Assembly: GCA_014084085.1 (NCBI GenBank)
Contig: NPFB01000104.1
Coordinates: 159,068-197,293, forward strand
DNA length: 38,226 bases
Reading direction: 5' to 3'
Origin: Hondaea fermentalgiana
Taxonomy: Eukaryota; Sar; Bigyra; Thraustochytrida; Thraustochytriidae
The notes under the pieces were generated by a model. That model saw nothing but the letters and a program-made list of their open reading frames with translations, was not told the origin of the DNA and ran no database searches. The position numbers and the translations under genes were made by a program. Below, piece by piece: positions 19,108 through 29,216 of the stretch (position 1 is its first letter; each line of letters starts with the position of its first letter).

Positions 19108-22100
19108 TCAAGCTACAATCGTCGACACTGTGCGTGGAGGTTGCTCCCAGGTAGATTCGCCAGACTTGAGATTGTGCCAGAACCGCTCACCGCCCTCGGT
19201 GAACGCCTCAACCCAATCACTCTTGCGAAACACTTTAAGAGCAATGTCTTCCTGCATAAGCACGGTCACACGCTGCCAGCGACCCTTGAGTAGAACCCAC
19301 TTGCTTGCCCCGCTCGGATCTTCGTCATCGACTTCATCTTCATCATCGCTTCCGTACTCTTCAGAATTCAGACTCCTTCGATTCGCGCTCCACGATCGGT
19401 ACGCTTGGTCCTGCGAGCTCGGACTTCGACGCAAGGGAACCATCGGCGCTGTTCTGGCCTGCTGAAGACGCGATTTGCGTTTTTGCTGTCTTTCTTGTGG
19501 ATTCTCCGACGTCTCATGACCGGTATCCTCATCCACGTTGCTGTCCACGTCGTCGTCGCCGCCGTTCCCCTCCTCTTCTTCGTCTTCGAGTTGCGATGGC
19601 CATTTCGTCTCCTTCGTGTCCACATTCCAAAGATAAACTCTGCCGTCAGGCGTAAGTGCGGTCCTCCACTTGTTCCCGGACCGATTTGCTGCGGAGGCTG
19701 CTGGCAACGGCGGCGGTGGCTGAGTGTCATCAATTTCCTCAAAGTATAGGGCTGTCCTGTCAACACGCGACGTCGAGTCTTCGGAAGAAAAGCTGCGCCC
19801 ACTCATGCTGCCAAAGTCGTCATTTGGTCCGTCGGCAGGATCTCCTGCGCTTCTGCAGCTCTTGGGCGAGCTCGGTGATGTGCCTTGCGGAACTGCTCGC
19901 AGACTACCTCGTTGTAAGACACAGGCCTGTGCGAGATTCTTCAGATCCTTTGCGGCTGCTTTCGAAGGAGGTGATCGCTTTGACGCGCTCGACGGACCGG
20001 CCCGCTGCCTTGATCTAAAAAACGACAACGAGGAGGACGTCCCGGCTGACACGGGGGAAGCGCTGCCACCACTGGTACCGCCTCGAATGCCAAGCCGTCC
20101 GCTCGCCTTGGGTGACTGTTTGGTGGGCTGTAATGCAAGAGGCATGCCAGGAGGTCGCGGTGGCCCTTCCCCTGGCAGTCCCTTCCAGCCTTTTGGTCTC
20201 TTAGGAAGTTGGGGAGGGATTTCAGCCGTTGGGGCAGGGAGATTTTCTTGCTTTGCAACAGGTTTTAGAAGTGGCAGTTCTGCTTGTCTCTCTTCGTCCT
20301 CATCGTCCTGGATTTCGCGCTTCTGGAGGACATTTTGGTTTTCCAAGGCTACAGAAGGCTTGGGCTCTAGCTTGGCAGCATGCAAAGGGTCTGCCAGAAC
20401 AGTCACCACGTGCACGCGCGAGAGATGCTTTCTGCTCGACGTGTACGATTCTGGATTGAGTTGTATCCAGCGGTACCGGAGCCAGAGCGGGGATCCAGCA
20501 AAGGTTTTCGCCAGTTTCTCTGAAGCTGAACGAGGGCCCTTGCGCTTCAAGAACGAGGTTTTCGTCTTTTGTCGCCACATGCTCACAGATCGTAGCCTCG
20601 ACCTTGAACCTTCCACATCCGCGATGCCGTCTAAGAGACCCATGGTTGCAAGAGATGAAGCGTCAGAGGCCGAGTGACCATGAACAGGGGAAAGACTTGC
20701 GCTGCTGGCAGTAGAGGCGCCTTCTTCCTTGAGTTTGCGCGTCTGACGCTCAAGCTCGACCTCACGCACAGAATCCAAAAAGTCCTGAGTAAAGGTAGAA
20801 AACTCAAAGCGAACCCAGTCTTCTTCTCGTTTTCCATTTTCAATGCCGTCTAAAATACGCGTGATGAAGGCAAGGTCGCCTCCTTGCACCTTGAGGAGGT
20901 TGCGATCCATGGGCGAAGTGCTGCTCATGACGAGCTTGCCGTCGTTGGGGTCAATGACGAGATCATACCAGTCCTCCTTTGTTGCAAAGAGACCGTTCGT
21001 CGTCCCGCACACGTAGCTCGAGTGTTTTGTCAAGGGGTCCACGTTCGCCAGCGTTGCATAAGGGACAAGGTTGGGGATGATGAGCGCGCCAAGAGGACCA
21101 AGCAAAAGTGGCGTCGCGAGGACAAGGCCCCCGACTGTGCTCGCTTGGCTTTCTGGGCCGCACACAAGCACGCGGCGCAGACCAACAAGGGCGGACCAGA
21201 GTGCCATGGTCTGCACACGGAATTTGAGCACAACCTCCTTGAGCGAAACGCCACCAAATTCGTTGCTTTGAAGTCTCGAGAGTGGCTGCATCACAAACAT
21301 GCGCCCCCACAGATGCATGGTGTAAGTGCACGAGCTGGAGAGCAGTCCAAGATGGTTTTGAACACCACGTCCCTGCGTGTCGCTCTTGAGTTTGGCATAG
21401 CAAACGCTATTCCGATTCACAAGATCATCCACGGGGGCAGCCGCCTGAGAGCCTGTTTCCGAATGGGCGTCCTCACGAGCGTCGTCATCGCCACCAGACG
21501 AGCCACCCATATCATTATCGCTACCCGAGCCAGCAGCTTCCGAGCCATTGGAATCTTGCACGCTCACGGACGAGTGCGTCATAAAGTTTGTCGGCTCGGC
21601 ATCTCGCGCAGCGCCAAAGGTACTCTTTGGATCATAACTAGATGGCCGGCCCCGCAGCGCGAGGCGCGCGCTTGCTGGTCGCGCTTTCTGCTTTGCAATC
21701 ATTGGTGCAGGAGGACGACTGTCACTCTCATCTTGCGTCCCCTCGATGTCGTCGTCACTACTCTGCAGAACCAAGTCAAGGCTATCATATGACTTGTGGC
21801 GGCTCACGGCAAGACGTCGTGTTCTGCGGTACGATTTCTCTAGGGCACCATAGAGCTGATGGACGATGGCTTTCGACTGGTGGTGGTCTAAATATTCCTC
21901 GACGGCAACGGAAAGAAAAGGCTTGAAGCGGTCAAAGTACGGCGAAGTTGAAATCACGAGAATTGCAAGTTGCTTTGCGCCGCGCTTCTCCGCCGCGCTT
22001 TCCCTGTTTCGAAAGTACGCGAATCCGTAGAGAGGCACGTTGCGCTCAGCTGTGAGCAGAATATAGATACAGTCGCTGCTGCGTTTGTGACCTCCGTCTG

Positions 22101-22370
22101 GAAGACAGAGCTCCGCGATATCCTCTCTCTGGTGACTCTTGATGACCGGCGAAGGGTTTTCTGGATACACATAGCTGAGCGTGTTTCCCTTGAGCTCGTC
22201 AAATTCGGCGACTTTGCTCCATTGTGCAGGTCAAGCCGCCCGTTAGTCTTTCAGAGTGTTCATCGTGCACGCACGCATTTGCGCATGTACACGCCTGCAC
22301 GCAGAGAGCTGAGTCTGGCTTTCTTTTGCGACAACTTACTGGCCACGGAATGGATGAGGCGCTTCGGCAT
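19108..22370 (-). CDS. AVL9/DENN-like domain protein with two C-terminal WW domains (two exons)
   Basis: DENN/AVL9 proteins act in late secretory or endosomal traffic, often as Rab exchange factors. I read two exons: 22370-22340 (10 codons plus 1 nt) and 22211-19108, giving 1044 residues. The splice joins MPKRLIHSVA to I-AEFDELKGNTLSYVYP, which restores the conserved first strand of a DENN domain. Without the splice, exon 2 has an in-frame TGA just upstream (about 22225) and no ATG. The upstream DENN half includes CLPDGG, and the central half includes SLKEVVLKFRVQTMALWSAL and NLVPYATLANVD. A basic, Ser/Pro-rich linker follows. WW domain 1 lies near 855-885 (KWRTALTPDGRVYLWNVDTK then ETKWPSQ). 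WW domain 2 is at about 1010-1036 (WVEAFTEGGERFWHNLKSGE then STWEQPP). Family assignment is from motif similarity. The Rab partner and WW ligands are unknown. Confidence 0.8.
22212..22339 (-). other. Spliceosomal intron in the DENN-WW gene
   Basis: This 128-nt intron has a strong 5' site, GTAAGT (22339-22334), a branch-like CTAAC (22246-22242) about 30 nt before the 3' end, and an AG acceptor (22213-22212) in CAAAG. Joining at these sites keeps frame (phase 1) and yields a sensible DENN N-terminus. It is the only intron I could support in the window. Confidence 0.75.
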
Positions 22371-22729
22371 GTTTGCACAGGACCCCGTTCGCCGCGCTGC
22401 CGGCGCAGTCAGCGAATTGGCACGGTCGCCTCGTTGAACGTCTGGCGGCACCAGTCCAGTCCAGTCGAAACAAGTCCACCTGGGCAGTGCAGGCTCTATC
22501 GCCTGGTGCTCGACGAAATCGTCACGGAGGCGCTCTTTGGCGTCCCGGAAGTCGGCACGTCGGAGCACGCTGGGCGCGCCTCGTGCTCCCACGCCCGGCG
22601 CTCTGGGTTTGCACACCGTGCTTCGTGGCGAAAGTGCCTTGAGAGGTTTTTCTTTCCCCTTTGCTTGGCACCTTTCAAATTTATTTCTTTGGTACACCGC
22701 CGGTCGTTCTTCGATCGTCCATTCACTCT

Positions 22730-22770
22730 TTCGTTCGTTCGCTCGTTCGTTCGTTCGCTCGCTCCTTCGT
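22730..22770. repeat. (GTTC/GCTC)n microsatellite
   Basis: Mostly GTTC units with GCTC variants in non-coding DNA. Confidence 0.9.
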
Positions 22771-23736
22771 TTGTGTTATGTGCCTATGATAGGTAGAAGC
22801 AACTACTGAGCTAGCTAGCTATGGCTCGCAATCACATTGGTCAGTCTTCTGGCCCTCGCTAGCCACCCGCGTCAATTGATGGCCGCTTACTCGTTCTTGA
22901 TTGCCCGCAAACCAACGCCTGAGCCTGAGGCCATCACACGCACGCCTCGGCCTGCCTCGCCTCGGCTCGCCTTCCTCGCCATGGTTTCATAGATCTGGCT
23001 GGCCCTACCTTGCCCAAGTTGGCCCAGGACTCTTCCTCTCCTGCCCACTCTCTCCGTCGGCTGTGGGGACGAGGTGGTCCGCCCGCGGTTGTCCCAAAAT
23101 TGGGTTCTCTGTCGCGCGACAGCCAGTTCGTTGCCGTGCCAGCTGGCAACTGCCCGGCAGGCTGAGAAGTTGGGGAGCGCGCTGGCTCGCACGCATGAGA
23201 GGGACCGCAGGAGCGGAAGAAGAAAGGGAAGGAGACGGAAGAGCTGCGGAAAAATTCTCGAGAATGCACCTGTAGCAGAATGAATGGTGGGAAAATCATC
23301 ACACGCCTGCACATACTTGCGTCAGCCAAAGTGAGGCAAGTAATTATCGCATCTCGCCACCCTTTGAAGACTTTGCGCCCATCAATGGACACTGGTCGCG
23401 AGACGGCCAGATGATTGGGGAGGAAAGAGCCTCATGAGAATGTCACTTTCCTCGAGGTCAAAGAATTGGTACTTGTGATCAAAAAGAAGCCCCATACCGC
23501 ATTGCGCGAAGCGCGTCGTTGTCGTTGTCGTCGATGCTAGATCTCGCACAACATTTTTTATAAAGTATGAACACACTTATAGGCCTAGATGTGAGGCAAG
23601 TAGGCAGCTCAATTCAATTCTCCCGAAGAGCGCAATCGATGCCAGTCTTGGTGGTGAGCATTACTTCTGTGCTAGTCGAATCGCATTGCGCGGGGGCGCT
23701 CTGGTCTCGTCTGAAACACTCTCAGCACTTTGGATT

Positions 23737-23772
23737 GATGAATGAATGAATGAATGAATGAATGAATGAATG
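23737..23772. repeat. (AATG)n microsatellite
   Basis: Eight to nine AATG units in non-coding DNA. Confidence 0.95.
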
Positions 23773-24027
23773 GAAGAGAAATGCAAGCGTGCAGGAAATG
23801 GCATGAACAGATTGTGATGCATTCTAATTGAGTCATTTTCGATGATATTGGGGACGAAAGTGCAGCAAAGCAAGCGAAGCTTATGGATTTGCTGCCAGGG
23901 AGACGCAAAGCAAACCGCGCGCTTCTTACTTCACTTCACTTCATTTTAGATCACTATTTTTTTGGTGGGAAAACACCCGCTCGAGCGCAGGGGTCTATAC
24001 CATTTGTGTTTTTAATCGCGTAGGGTT

Positions 24028-25569
24028 TCAGAAGAGGCGCTTCTCGTATGAGTAGAGGCCGTGCACGGAGCCCTCGCGCTGGGCAGCGTGGGTGCGGAGC
24101 TCATAGCGCACAGAGCCGCCGTAGAGACCCTCGTGAAGCTCCGGGATGTTCTTGACGCCAAGGTCCTGGAAGCCATGGCGGACGCCCTGCGCGACGTAGG
24201 GAAGGAAGCGGGAGACAGAGCCCTTGTCGACGACGGCGCCAGAGACACCCTGGGCAACCTTGACGATGTTCTTTTTGTCGGCAAAGTAGCGCTTGCTGGA
24301 GCCCTTCTCCATGGCCTCGACGGAGCCCATGCCACGGTACTTTTTCAGGCGGATGCCGTCCTGGAAGTAGTAGGCGCCGGGGCTCTCCTCGCATCCGGCA
24401 AGCATGGAGCCCATCATGACAGTCGAAGCACCAAGAGCGAGAGCCTTGGTGATCTGGCCCGAGGAAGAAATGCCACCATCGGCAATGATGGGGACGCCAT
24501 GGACGGCGGCCGTGCGGGCCGTGTGGTAGACGGCAGTGGCCTGAGCGCGGCCGACAGCGCAGACCTCCTGCGTAGTGCAAATGGAGCCAACGCCCATGCC
24601 GATGCGCAGGCCATCGACGCCGGCCTTGATGAGGTGGAGGCACTGCGAGGAAGTGACAACGTTGCCGCCAATGACCTGGATGTCATCGCCATACTCCTTC
24701 TTGATCTCGTTGACGAACTCGAGCTGGTAGATGGAGTCACCCTGCGAGGAATCGATCACGACGCAGTCGACACCCTGCTGCACAAGGGCGCGGAGGCGCT
24801 CGCGATCGTGAGGGCGGGTGCTGAGAGCGGCGCCGACGAGCAGCTGCTTGTTGACGGGGTCCTTGCTGGCGAGGGGAAAGTCGCGGTTCTTCTTGAGATC
24901 GTTGCGGCTGCAGAGGCTGATGAGCTCGTAGTTGTCGTTGACGATGGGGAGCTTGCCCTTCTTGGACTCGCGGAGAATGAGGTTCGCCTCGGAAAGCGTG
25001 CAGCGCTCCTGGCCGACGACGAGGTCGGTGGTCATGACCTCGGAGAGCTTGCGCGAGCGGTCCTCGAGGAAGTCCACGTCGCGGTTCGACACGAAGCCAA
25101 CCAGCCGCGAGCCCATCTTGCCGTCGATGGTGATGGGGATGCCGGAAAAGCCGTTCTCGCTCTTGATGCGGTCGACGTCCGCGATGGTGTGGTTCGGGGA
25201 GAGAACGATGGGGTCCGTGATGAAGCCGTTCTTGTAGCGCTTGACGGTGCGCACGAGCGCGGCCTGCTCCTCGATGGTGTTGTTGTAGTGGATGATGCCG
25301 ATGCCGCCCTGGAGGGCCATGTTGATGGCCATCTCGCTCTCGGTCACGGTGTCCATGGGCGAGGAGACGAAGGGGAGGCGGAGGTTGATCTTCTTGGTCA
25401 GCTTCGAGTCGAGGGTCACTTCGTTGACGCCAAAGCCCACATGGCCGGGCATGAGGATCACGTCATCGTACGTGTACGCGGTGCCCCGGCCCATCTTGTT
25501 GAAGAGCTCCTCCGCCGAGTATCCATCGCCTCCGAGGTGGTCGAGCGAGGTGTTCAGTTGCGCCTGCAT
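24028..25569 (-). CDS. IMPDH: Inosine-5'-monophosphate dehydrogenase
   Basis: Catalyses NAD-dependent oxidation of IMP to XMP, the committed step of guanine nucleotide synthesis in the cytosol. It has 513 residues, close to the usual 514 for the animal enzymes. The TIM barrel begins with [10 protein letters not shown] (33-42). Two CBS (Bateman) modules occupy about 113-230 and normally bind regulatory purine nucleotides. The catalytic cysteine is C331 in [16 protein letters not shown] phosphate contacts lie in [10 protein letters not shown] (363-372) and GSMLAG (387-392). The YRGMGS segment (411-416) and the mobile-flap Arg-Tyr pair at 427-428 are present. The C-terminus SYEKRLF matches the animal and fungal type. 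The frame stays open upstream to 26001, but only through Arg/Ala-rich translation of promoter DNA; the ATG at 25569 gives the canonical start. The gene is divergent from the WKF-domain gene. Confidence 0.98.
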   Translation of the reverse strand: MQAQLNTSLDHLGGDGYSAEELFNKMGRGTAYTYDDVILMPGHVGFGVNEVTLDSKLTKKINLRLPFVSSPMDTVTESEMAINMALQGGIGIIHYNNTIEEQAALVRTVKRYKNGFITDPIVLSPNHTIADVDRIKSENGFSGIPITIDGKMGSRLVGFVSNRDVDFLEDRSRKLSEVMTTDLVVGQERCTLSEANLILRESKKGKLPIVNDNYELISLCSRNDLKKNRDFPLASKDPVNKQLLVGAALSTRPHDRERLRALVQQGVDCVVIDSSQGDSIYQLEFVNEIKKEYGDDIQVIGGNVVTSSQCLHLIKAGVDGLRIGMGVGSICTTQEVCAVGRAQATAVYHTARTAAVHGVPIIADGGISSSGQITKALALGASTVMMGSMLAGCEESPGAYYFQDGIRLKKYRGMGSVEAMEKGSSKRYFADKKNIVKVAQGVSGAVVDKGSVSRFLPYVAQGVRHGFQDLGVKNIPELHEGLYGGSVRYELRTHAAQREGSVHGLYSYEKRLF

Positions 25570-25958
25570 CTTTCCTCGCTGCTCCGCTCGCTCGCGCCGC
25601 GTGGGAGAGAGAGAGCCCTGCCTGCCTGCCTGCCCGAGCCTGCGCTGCGCACCTGCTGTTCGCCTGCCTGCCTGACTGTCTGTCTGTCTCTCAACGACCG
25701 GCCGACCGACCAACCGCGCTCTGCTGGCTCGCTCGGGTCGCGCCCGCGGCTCCTCTGCTCTCCGCTCCGCTGCTCCTCGCGCGGCCGGCGCGCGGGCGGG
25801 CTGGCTGGCTCGTCGCTCGCTCGCGCGGTCGCTCGTCGCTCGCTCCGGGTTTGCGGACTGGGCTGGGCTGGCGGCCGCGCGAACCGCCTCGCGGCTGCGG
25901 AAAAAGTAGTTGGCCTCGAGGATCGTTCTTCGCCGCCACCCAAACGCGGGGCGCGCCG

Positions 25959-26038
25959 CCGCAAGTGCAGCTGCCGGCGCGGCCCACTTGCGCGCGCGCA
26001 TTGTGCACTTGCGGCGCGCGCGCGCAAGTGCGGAATGC
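25959..26038. promoter_or_regulatory. Cluster of four CACTTGCGG-type motifs, two forming an inverted repeat
   Basis: Cores occur at 25959-25970 (CCGCAAGTGCAG), 25985-25992 (CACTTGCG), 26006-26014 (GCACTTGCG) and 26023-26030 (CGCAAGTG). The last two form an 8-bp inverted repeat, CACTTGCG and CGCAAGTG, around a GCGC-rich loop. The minus-strand reading of the last one is CATTCCGCACTTGCG, identical to 15 bases of the copy at 4942. Placement in a divergent promoter suggests a bidirectional regulatory element. Confidence 0.55.
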
Positions 26039-26116
26039 GCCGCCTGCCCGTTGCCAACGAGCCCGTTGCCAACGACTCCCGCCCTCCCCCCGCCCGCCCG
26101 CGGCCGCGCGAGCCCA

Positions 26117-26216
26117 NNNNNNNNNNNNNNNNNNNNNNNNNNNNNNNNNNNNNNNNNNNNNNNNNNNNNNNNNNNNNNNNNNNNNNNNNNNNNNNNNNNN
26201 NNNNNNNNNNNNNNNN
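26117..26216. other. Assembly gap of 100 N
   Basis: Exactly 100 N interrupt the IMPDH/WKF divergent promoter. A round 100 usually marks a gap of unknown size. Flanking DNA is extremely GC-rich and repetitive, which probably caused the break. The true distance between the two genes is therefore unknown. Confidence 0.99.
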
Positions 26217-26429
26217 GGCAAGAGGCAGGCAGGCAAGGCAGGAGGCAGGCCGCAGGCGGCGGTCAGGCTGGACCGGCGCGGAGGGCAGCCGGCCGCCGAG
26301 TGGGTGGCCACAGGGACGAGGGGACGCGGAGGCGCTCTCGCCAGGCAGGCGGCGCGAGCACGCCGCGGCAGACCCGGTTGGCTGGCGGGCGGGCGGGCGG
26401 GCGGGGCGAGCAGCGGCGAGCCGAGCGCG

Positions 26430-27044
26430 ATGGCGGAGGCGCAGGCGTCGAAGAAGCGCAAGCGCGCCAAGCCGGAGAACCCGGGCGAAAAGGCCAAGCC
26501 GGACCGCGAGGAGAAGAGGAAGCGGCGCGAGGCCAAGATCAAGGACGACGAGGCGAGGAGGCTGGCCAACCAGGCCGCGAGGGCCGCTGCAGAGAAGCGC
26601 AAGGCCGATGCGGAAAAGAAGCGACTCCTGAAGCGCGCCAAGGCCGCCGAGGCGTACTTGTTGCAGTGGAAGAACCACCGTGACGCCTGGAAATTCTCCA
26701 AGGTGCAGCAAATCTGGATTCTGCAGCACTTGCTCGACCGCAAAGCCGTGGGGAAGTCCCTCTTTCAGACAGCCGTGCTCGACTACCTCAAGTCGATCCA
26801 AGGCCAAGCTCTGCAGCGCGCACGTGCAGACGCCGCCAAGATCGTTTCGGACATTGAAGCCGACGGCCAGACACTTGCCGACCGCATTGGTCGTCTTGAA
26901 AAGAAGTTCGGCGAGGCTGCCGCCGCGGATGAGGAACAGCGCGCCAAACTCGAGTACAAGGTGAAGTCTCTCCGCGCCAAGTACAAGCGCGCCAAACAGA
27001 TTGTTGCCGCAATCGACTCGGTGGCACCGCCTGCTGAATCTTGA
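26430..27044 (+). CDS. WKF-domain protein (C7orf50-like), probable nucleolar ribosome-biogenesis factor
   Basis: This 204-residue protein begins with a very basic Lys/Arg/Ala-rich region (1-70) that should act as a nuclear or nucleolar signal. A conserved block follows (about 75-137): YLLQWKNHRDAWKFSKVQQI, then WILQHLLD and YLKSIQG. The Trp-Lys-Phe triplet at 87-89 and the spacing match the WKF domain of human C7orf50 and its relatives, which are linked to pre-rRNA processing. The rest (about 140-195) is predicted coiled coil, with Glu/Lys/Arg/Ala heptads. The ATG at 26430 has A at -3 (GCGATGG); the frame continues upstream through the N gap only because of GC bias. The molecular activity of the family is not established. 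Confidence 0.85.
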   Translation: MAEAQASKKRKRAKPENPGEKAKPDREEKRKRREAKIKDDEARRLANQAARAAAEKRKADAEKKRLLKRAKAAEAYLLQWKNHRDAWKFSKVQQIWILQHLLDRKAVGKSLFQTAVLDYLKSIQGQALQRARADAAKIVSDIEADGQTLADRIGRLEKKFGEAAAADEEQRAKLEYKVKSLRAKYKRAKQIVAAIDSVAPPAES

Positions 27045-27656
27045 TCTTTCTTTGACGTCAACAAGGCGAAGTGCTTAGTGCACTGCAGGGCACTGTAAGG
27101 GCACTGCGTTTACTGGCGATTCCATTTCATGTTCTGTTCTGTTTTCTTTTATCGGTCTCAAGGCAAGCGAGCACCCCGAACAAGAAAAGAGTTCCTTCTT
27201 CTTCTTCTTCTTCTGCCAAGAGAATGTGTCTGCGATGTATTAGCACACAGGCGCGCACGGAGTAGTAGGTAGCAAAACGAGCCTCAACATGCAATAAAGG
27301 GGGCCACCTTTGTCTGCAACAACAATTTTTTTTGTACTTATGATCATAAGTCATTTCCGAATGAATGATGCAGTGTTGTACGCACGCATAAAAGACCTCG
27401 CTTCTTGAAGAAAGGTGTGCAGGTCGCGGGGAACAAGCGGGGGTTAGAAAACGAAGAGAGCTCCAAAGCAGTAAGGCGCGGCCAATAGATCGATGCCGCA
27501 CAAAGACGGAGTAGATGGAAAGCGTGTTTTCTTTTTTCCTTTCTCTCTCTCTCTCCTTTTCGTGGCAAATGTTTTCTCTTGTTTTCCAGCACCCCAAACC
27601 TAGCTCACCTTGATCACGACGACGCAGAGACGGGAAGCGCCGCCACATGGTCACGT
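27045..27656. other. Convergent 3' intergenic region
   Basis: About 610 bp between the WKF gene stop and the carrier stop. It contains a (TTC)n tract at 27191-27214, poly-T near 27325 and CT repeats around 27540-27556. These fit 3' untranslated and terminator sequence for the two converging transcripts. No gene is seen. Confidence 0.6.
27191..27214. repeat. (TTC)n trinucleotide repeat
   Basis: About seven TTC units in the non-coding 3' region. Confidence 0.9.
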
Positions 27657-28547
27657 TTAGGCCCACTTCTTGTACATGGCGTCCTTGACCTGGAAGACGG
27701 CGCAGAAGATGGCAGCGTTGACAGGCACAGCACGCGTGAGCGAGGGAATGTAGCCCTTGAAGAAGGCCTGGACACCGCCCTCGGCGTAGGTCTTGGAAGC
27801 ACAATCGAGGACGCTCTTGTAGAGACGCTTCTCCTTGACAATGTGGTCGCTCTGCATGCGCGTCTTGATGGTCTCGAGAGGGTAGAGAAGACCCCAGAAC
27901 ATGCCACCGGCGCAGGCGCCACCGACAAGGCCGCCGAGGAAGACCTGCTGCGGCGATGCGGGCTCGCCGGGCGTGTTCACCAGACGGAAGCCAAACTCGG
28001 AGCCGAAGAAGTAGAGACCAAAGCAAGGCACGTTGCGCAAAAGGGTCGCGCCGACGCCCTGGTAGAGGCCACCGACGCCGTGTGCCTTGGAGAGCTTGCG
28101 GGCGGCATCAAAGACGCCCTCGTACTCGCCCTCGCCGACCTGGGCCTGGAGCTTGATCTTGAGGAGATCCACGGGGGTCTCGACAATGGTGATGGGGATG
28201 GCGGCGATGGCGCCAGCGAGCCAGTACTTGTACAAGTCCGCGCCCACCTCGTTTGCGCCGGTGAGGGCCTTGGCCTGACCGTACGAGAAGAAGACACCGG
28301 CGTTGTGGGCCATGGCGCCCAGCAGAGGCGATGCGGCGCCCTTGTAGAGGCCGCTGACACCCTCCTTGGAAAAGGTCTTCTTGGCGCAGTCTGCCATGCC
28401 GGCGAAGGGCATCTTGCCATCGGGGCCCGGTTGCTGCGTCTGCAAGCGGACCTTGATGGTGTCCAGAGGGTGTCCGGCCACCACCTGGGCGATGCCTCCG
28501 GCCGTGCCGGAGGCGATATCAATCATCGTGTTCCTGCCGCCGCCCAT
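27657..28547 (-). CDS. SLC25 mitochondrial carrier, carnitine/acylcarnitine or basic amino acid subgroup
   Basis: An inner-membrane antiporter of 296 residues, typical of the family. It has three repeats of about 100 residues with signature motifs PLDTIKVRLQ (27-36), PVDLLKIKLQ (125-134) and PLETIKTRMQ (223-232), each closing with a G-rich, aromatic helix segment such as GVSGLYKGAASPLLG. The RNVPCFGLYF (171-180) and RAVPVNAAIF (272-281) segments resemble the carnitine/acylcarnitine and ornithine/lysine carrier branch (SLC25A20, A15, A29, A45/48) rather than the ADP/ATP or phosphate carriers. The exact substrate is not decided. The ATG at 28547 sits in ACCATGG context; an upstream in-frame start would add 28 repeat-encoded residues and is unlikely. 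The gene converges on the WKF gene. Confidence 0.93.
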   Translation of the reverse strand: MGGGRNTMIDIASGTAGGIAQVVAGHPLDTIKVRLQTQQPGPDGKMPFAGMADCAKKTFSKEGVSGLYKGAASPLLGAMAHNAGVFFSYGQAKALTGANEVGADLYKYWLAGAIAAIPITIVETPVDLLKIKLQAQVGEGEYEGVFDAARKLSKAHGVGGLYQGVGATLLRNVPCFGLYFFGSEFGFRLVNTPGEPASPQQVFLGGLVGGACAGGMFWGLLYPLETIKTRMQSDHIVKEKRLYKSVLDCASKTYAEGGVQAFFKGYIPSLTRAVPVNAAIFCAVFQVKDAMYKKWA

Positions 28548-28904
28548 GGTTGCCTTTTGCTCGCTCGCTTCGCTCACTTGCGTGCTCGCCTGCTTGCTTG
28601 CTCGCTGCACGGGGCGCTTTCTCGCGCTCAAGCTCTCGCTCGGTCCGCGCGCGCGCGCCTGGACGGATGAATGGCGGTCTGCCTGCTGCTGCTGCTGGCG
28701 ATCGGCGTTTGTTTTCCCTCCCGCTCTGCTCGGACTGCGATGTATGTAGCGTCACCGCCTCGCCTGCCTGCCAGGCCGGCAGCCAGGCCCTGCCAGCTAT
28801 AATACACTGGCCCGCGCCGGCAGCTGTTAGTTGGTTAGCTAGTTGGTTGTAGTGAGTTAGCACACGCCGCCAGGCACGAGCCCCGCATTGGGTGCAGCAC
28901 TGAG

Positions 28905-29092
28905 CGGCAGAGTGCTGTGCGGCAGTGCAGTGCGGTGCAGGCAGGGCAATCAATGTGCAATGCCATGCGGCGCTGTGCAACACACTGACAATTGCAGCCA
29001 AAAGTGGATGGGGAGTGAAATGCAATGCAAAATGCATTGCAGAACAGTGCAATGCAGAACAGTGCACTGTAGTGCAATGCAATGCAATGCGC
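28905..29092. repeat. Degenerate TGCAATGC/AGTGCA-rich block
   Basis: This 190-bp stretch is built from variants of GTGCAATGC and CAGTGCA, including TGCAGAACAGTGCA twice (29037-29067) and GCAATGCAATGCAATGC near 29075-29091. Many units can pair with each other because TGCA is self-complementary. Confidence 0.8.
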
Positions 29093-29179
29093 TACGCCTT
29101 TGCTACTAAAAGGCCTAATAGGCCTGCCAGTCCTGCACACAGTTGGGCAGCCAACTATGGCAAGTTGGGATGACTGGCA

Positions 29180-29216
29180 TTGGCAATGGCGAGGGCAATG
29201 GCGAGGGCAATCAATG
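29180..29216. repeat. GGCAATGGCGA minisatellite
   Basis: Three tandem units of about 12 bp, the last diverged (TGGCAATGGCGA, GGGCAATGGCGA, GGGCAATCAATGG). Confidence 0.85.

Larger units (their letters stand above)
22371..24027. other. Intergenic region, two genes in the same direction
   Basis: This 1.66-kb spacer lies between the DENN gene start and the IMP dehydrogenase stop. It contains (GTTC)n at 22730-22770, (AATG)n at 23737-23772, an AGCTAGCTAGCTA stretch near 22810, and overlapping short frames with no recognisable domain. The promoter of the DENN gene should lie at its left end. Confidence 0.6.
25570..26429. promoter_or_regulatory. Divergent promoter region of IMPDH and the WKF-domain gene
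   Basis: About 860 bp, including a 100-N gap, separate the two outward-facing starts. The sequence is very GC-rich and contains four CACTTG/CAAGTG cores between 25959 and 26030 (listed separately), plus short direct repeats such as CCCGTTGCCAACGA twice near 26046-26075. Both genes serve growth (GTP supply and probable ribosome biogenesis), so shared control is plausible but inferred. Confidence 0.55.

Noticed and set aside
24061..26631. Very long plus-strand open frame (856 codons) antisense to IMPDH and across the N gap
   Set aside because: It mirrors the GC-rich third positions of the IMPDH codons, is Ala/Asp/Val/Leu-rich with no domain, and runs through the gap. It is a base-composition shadow.
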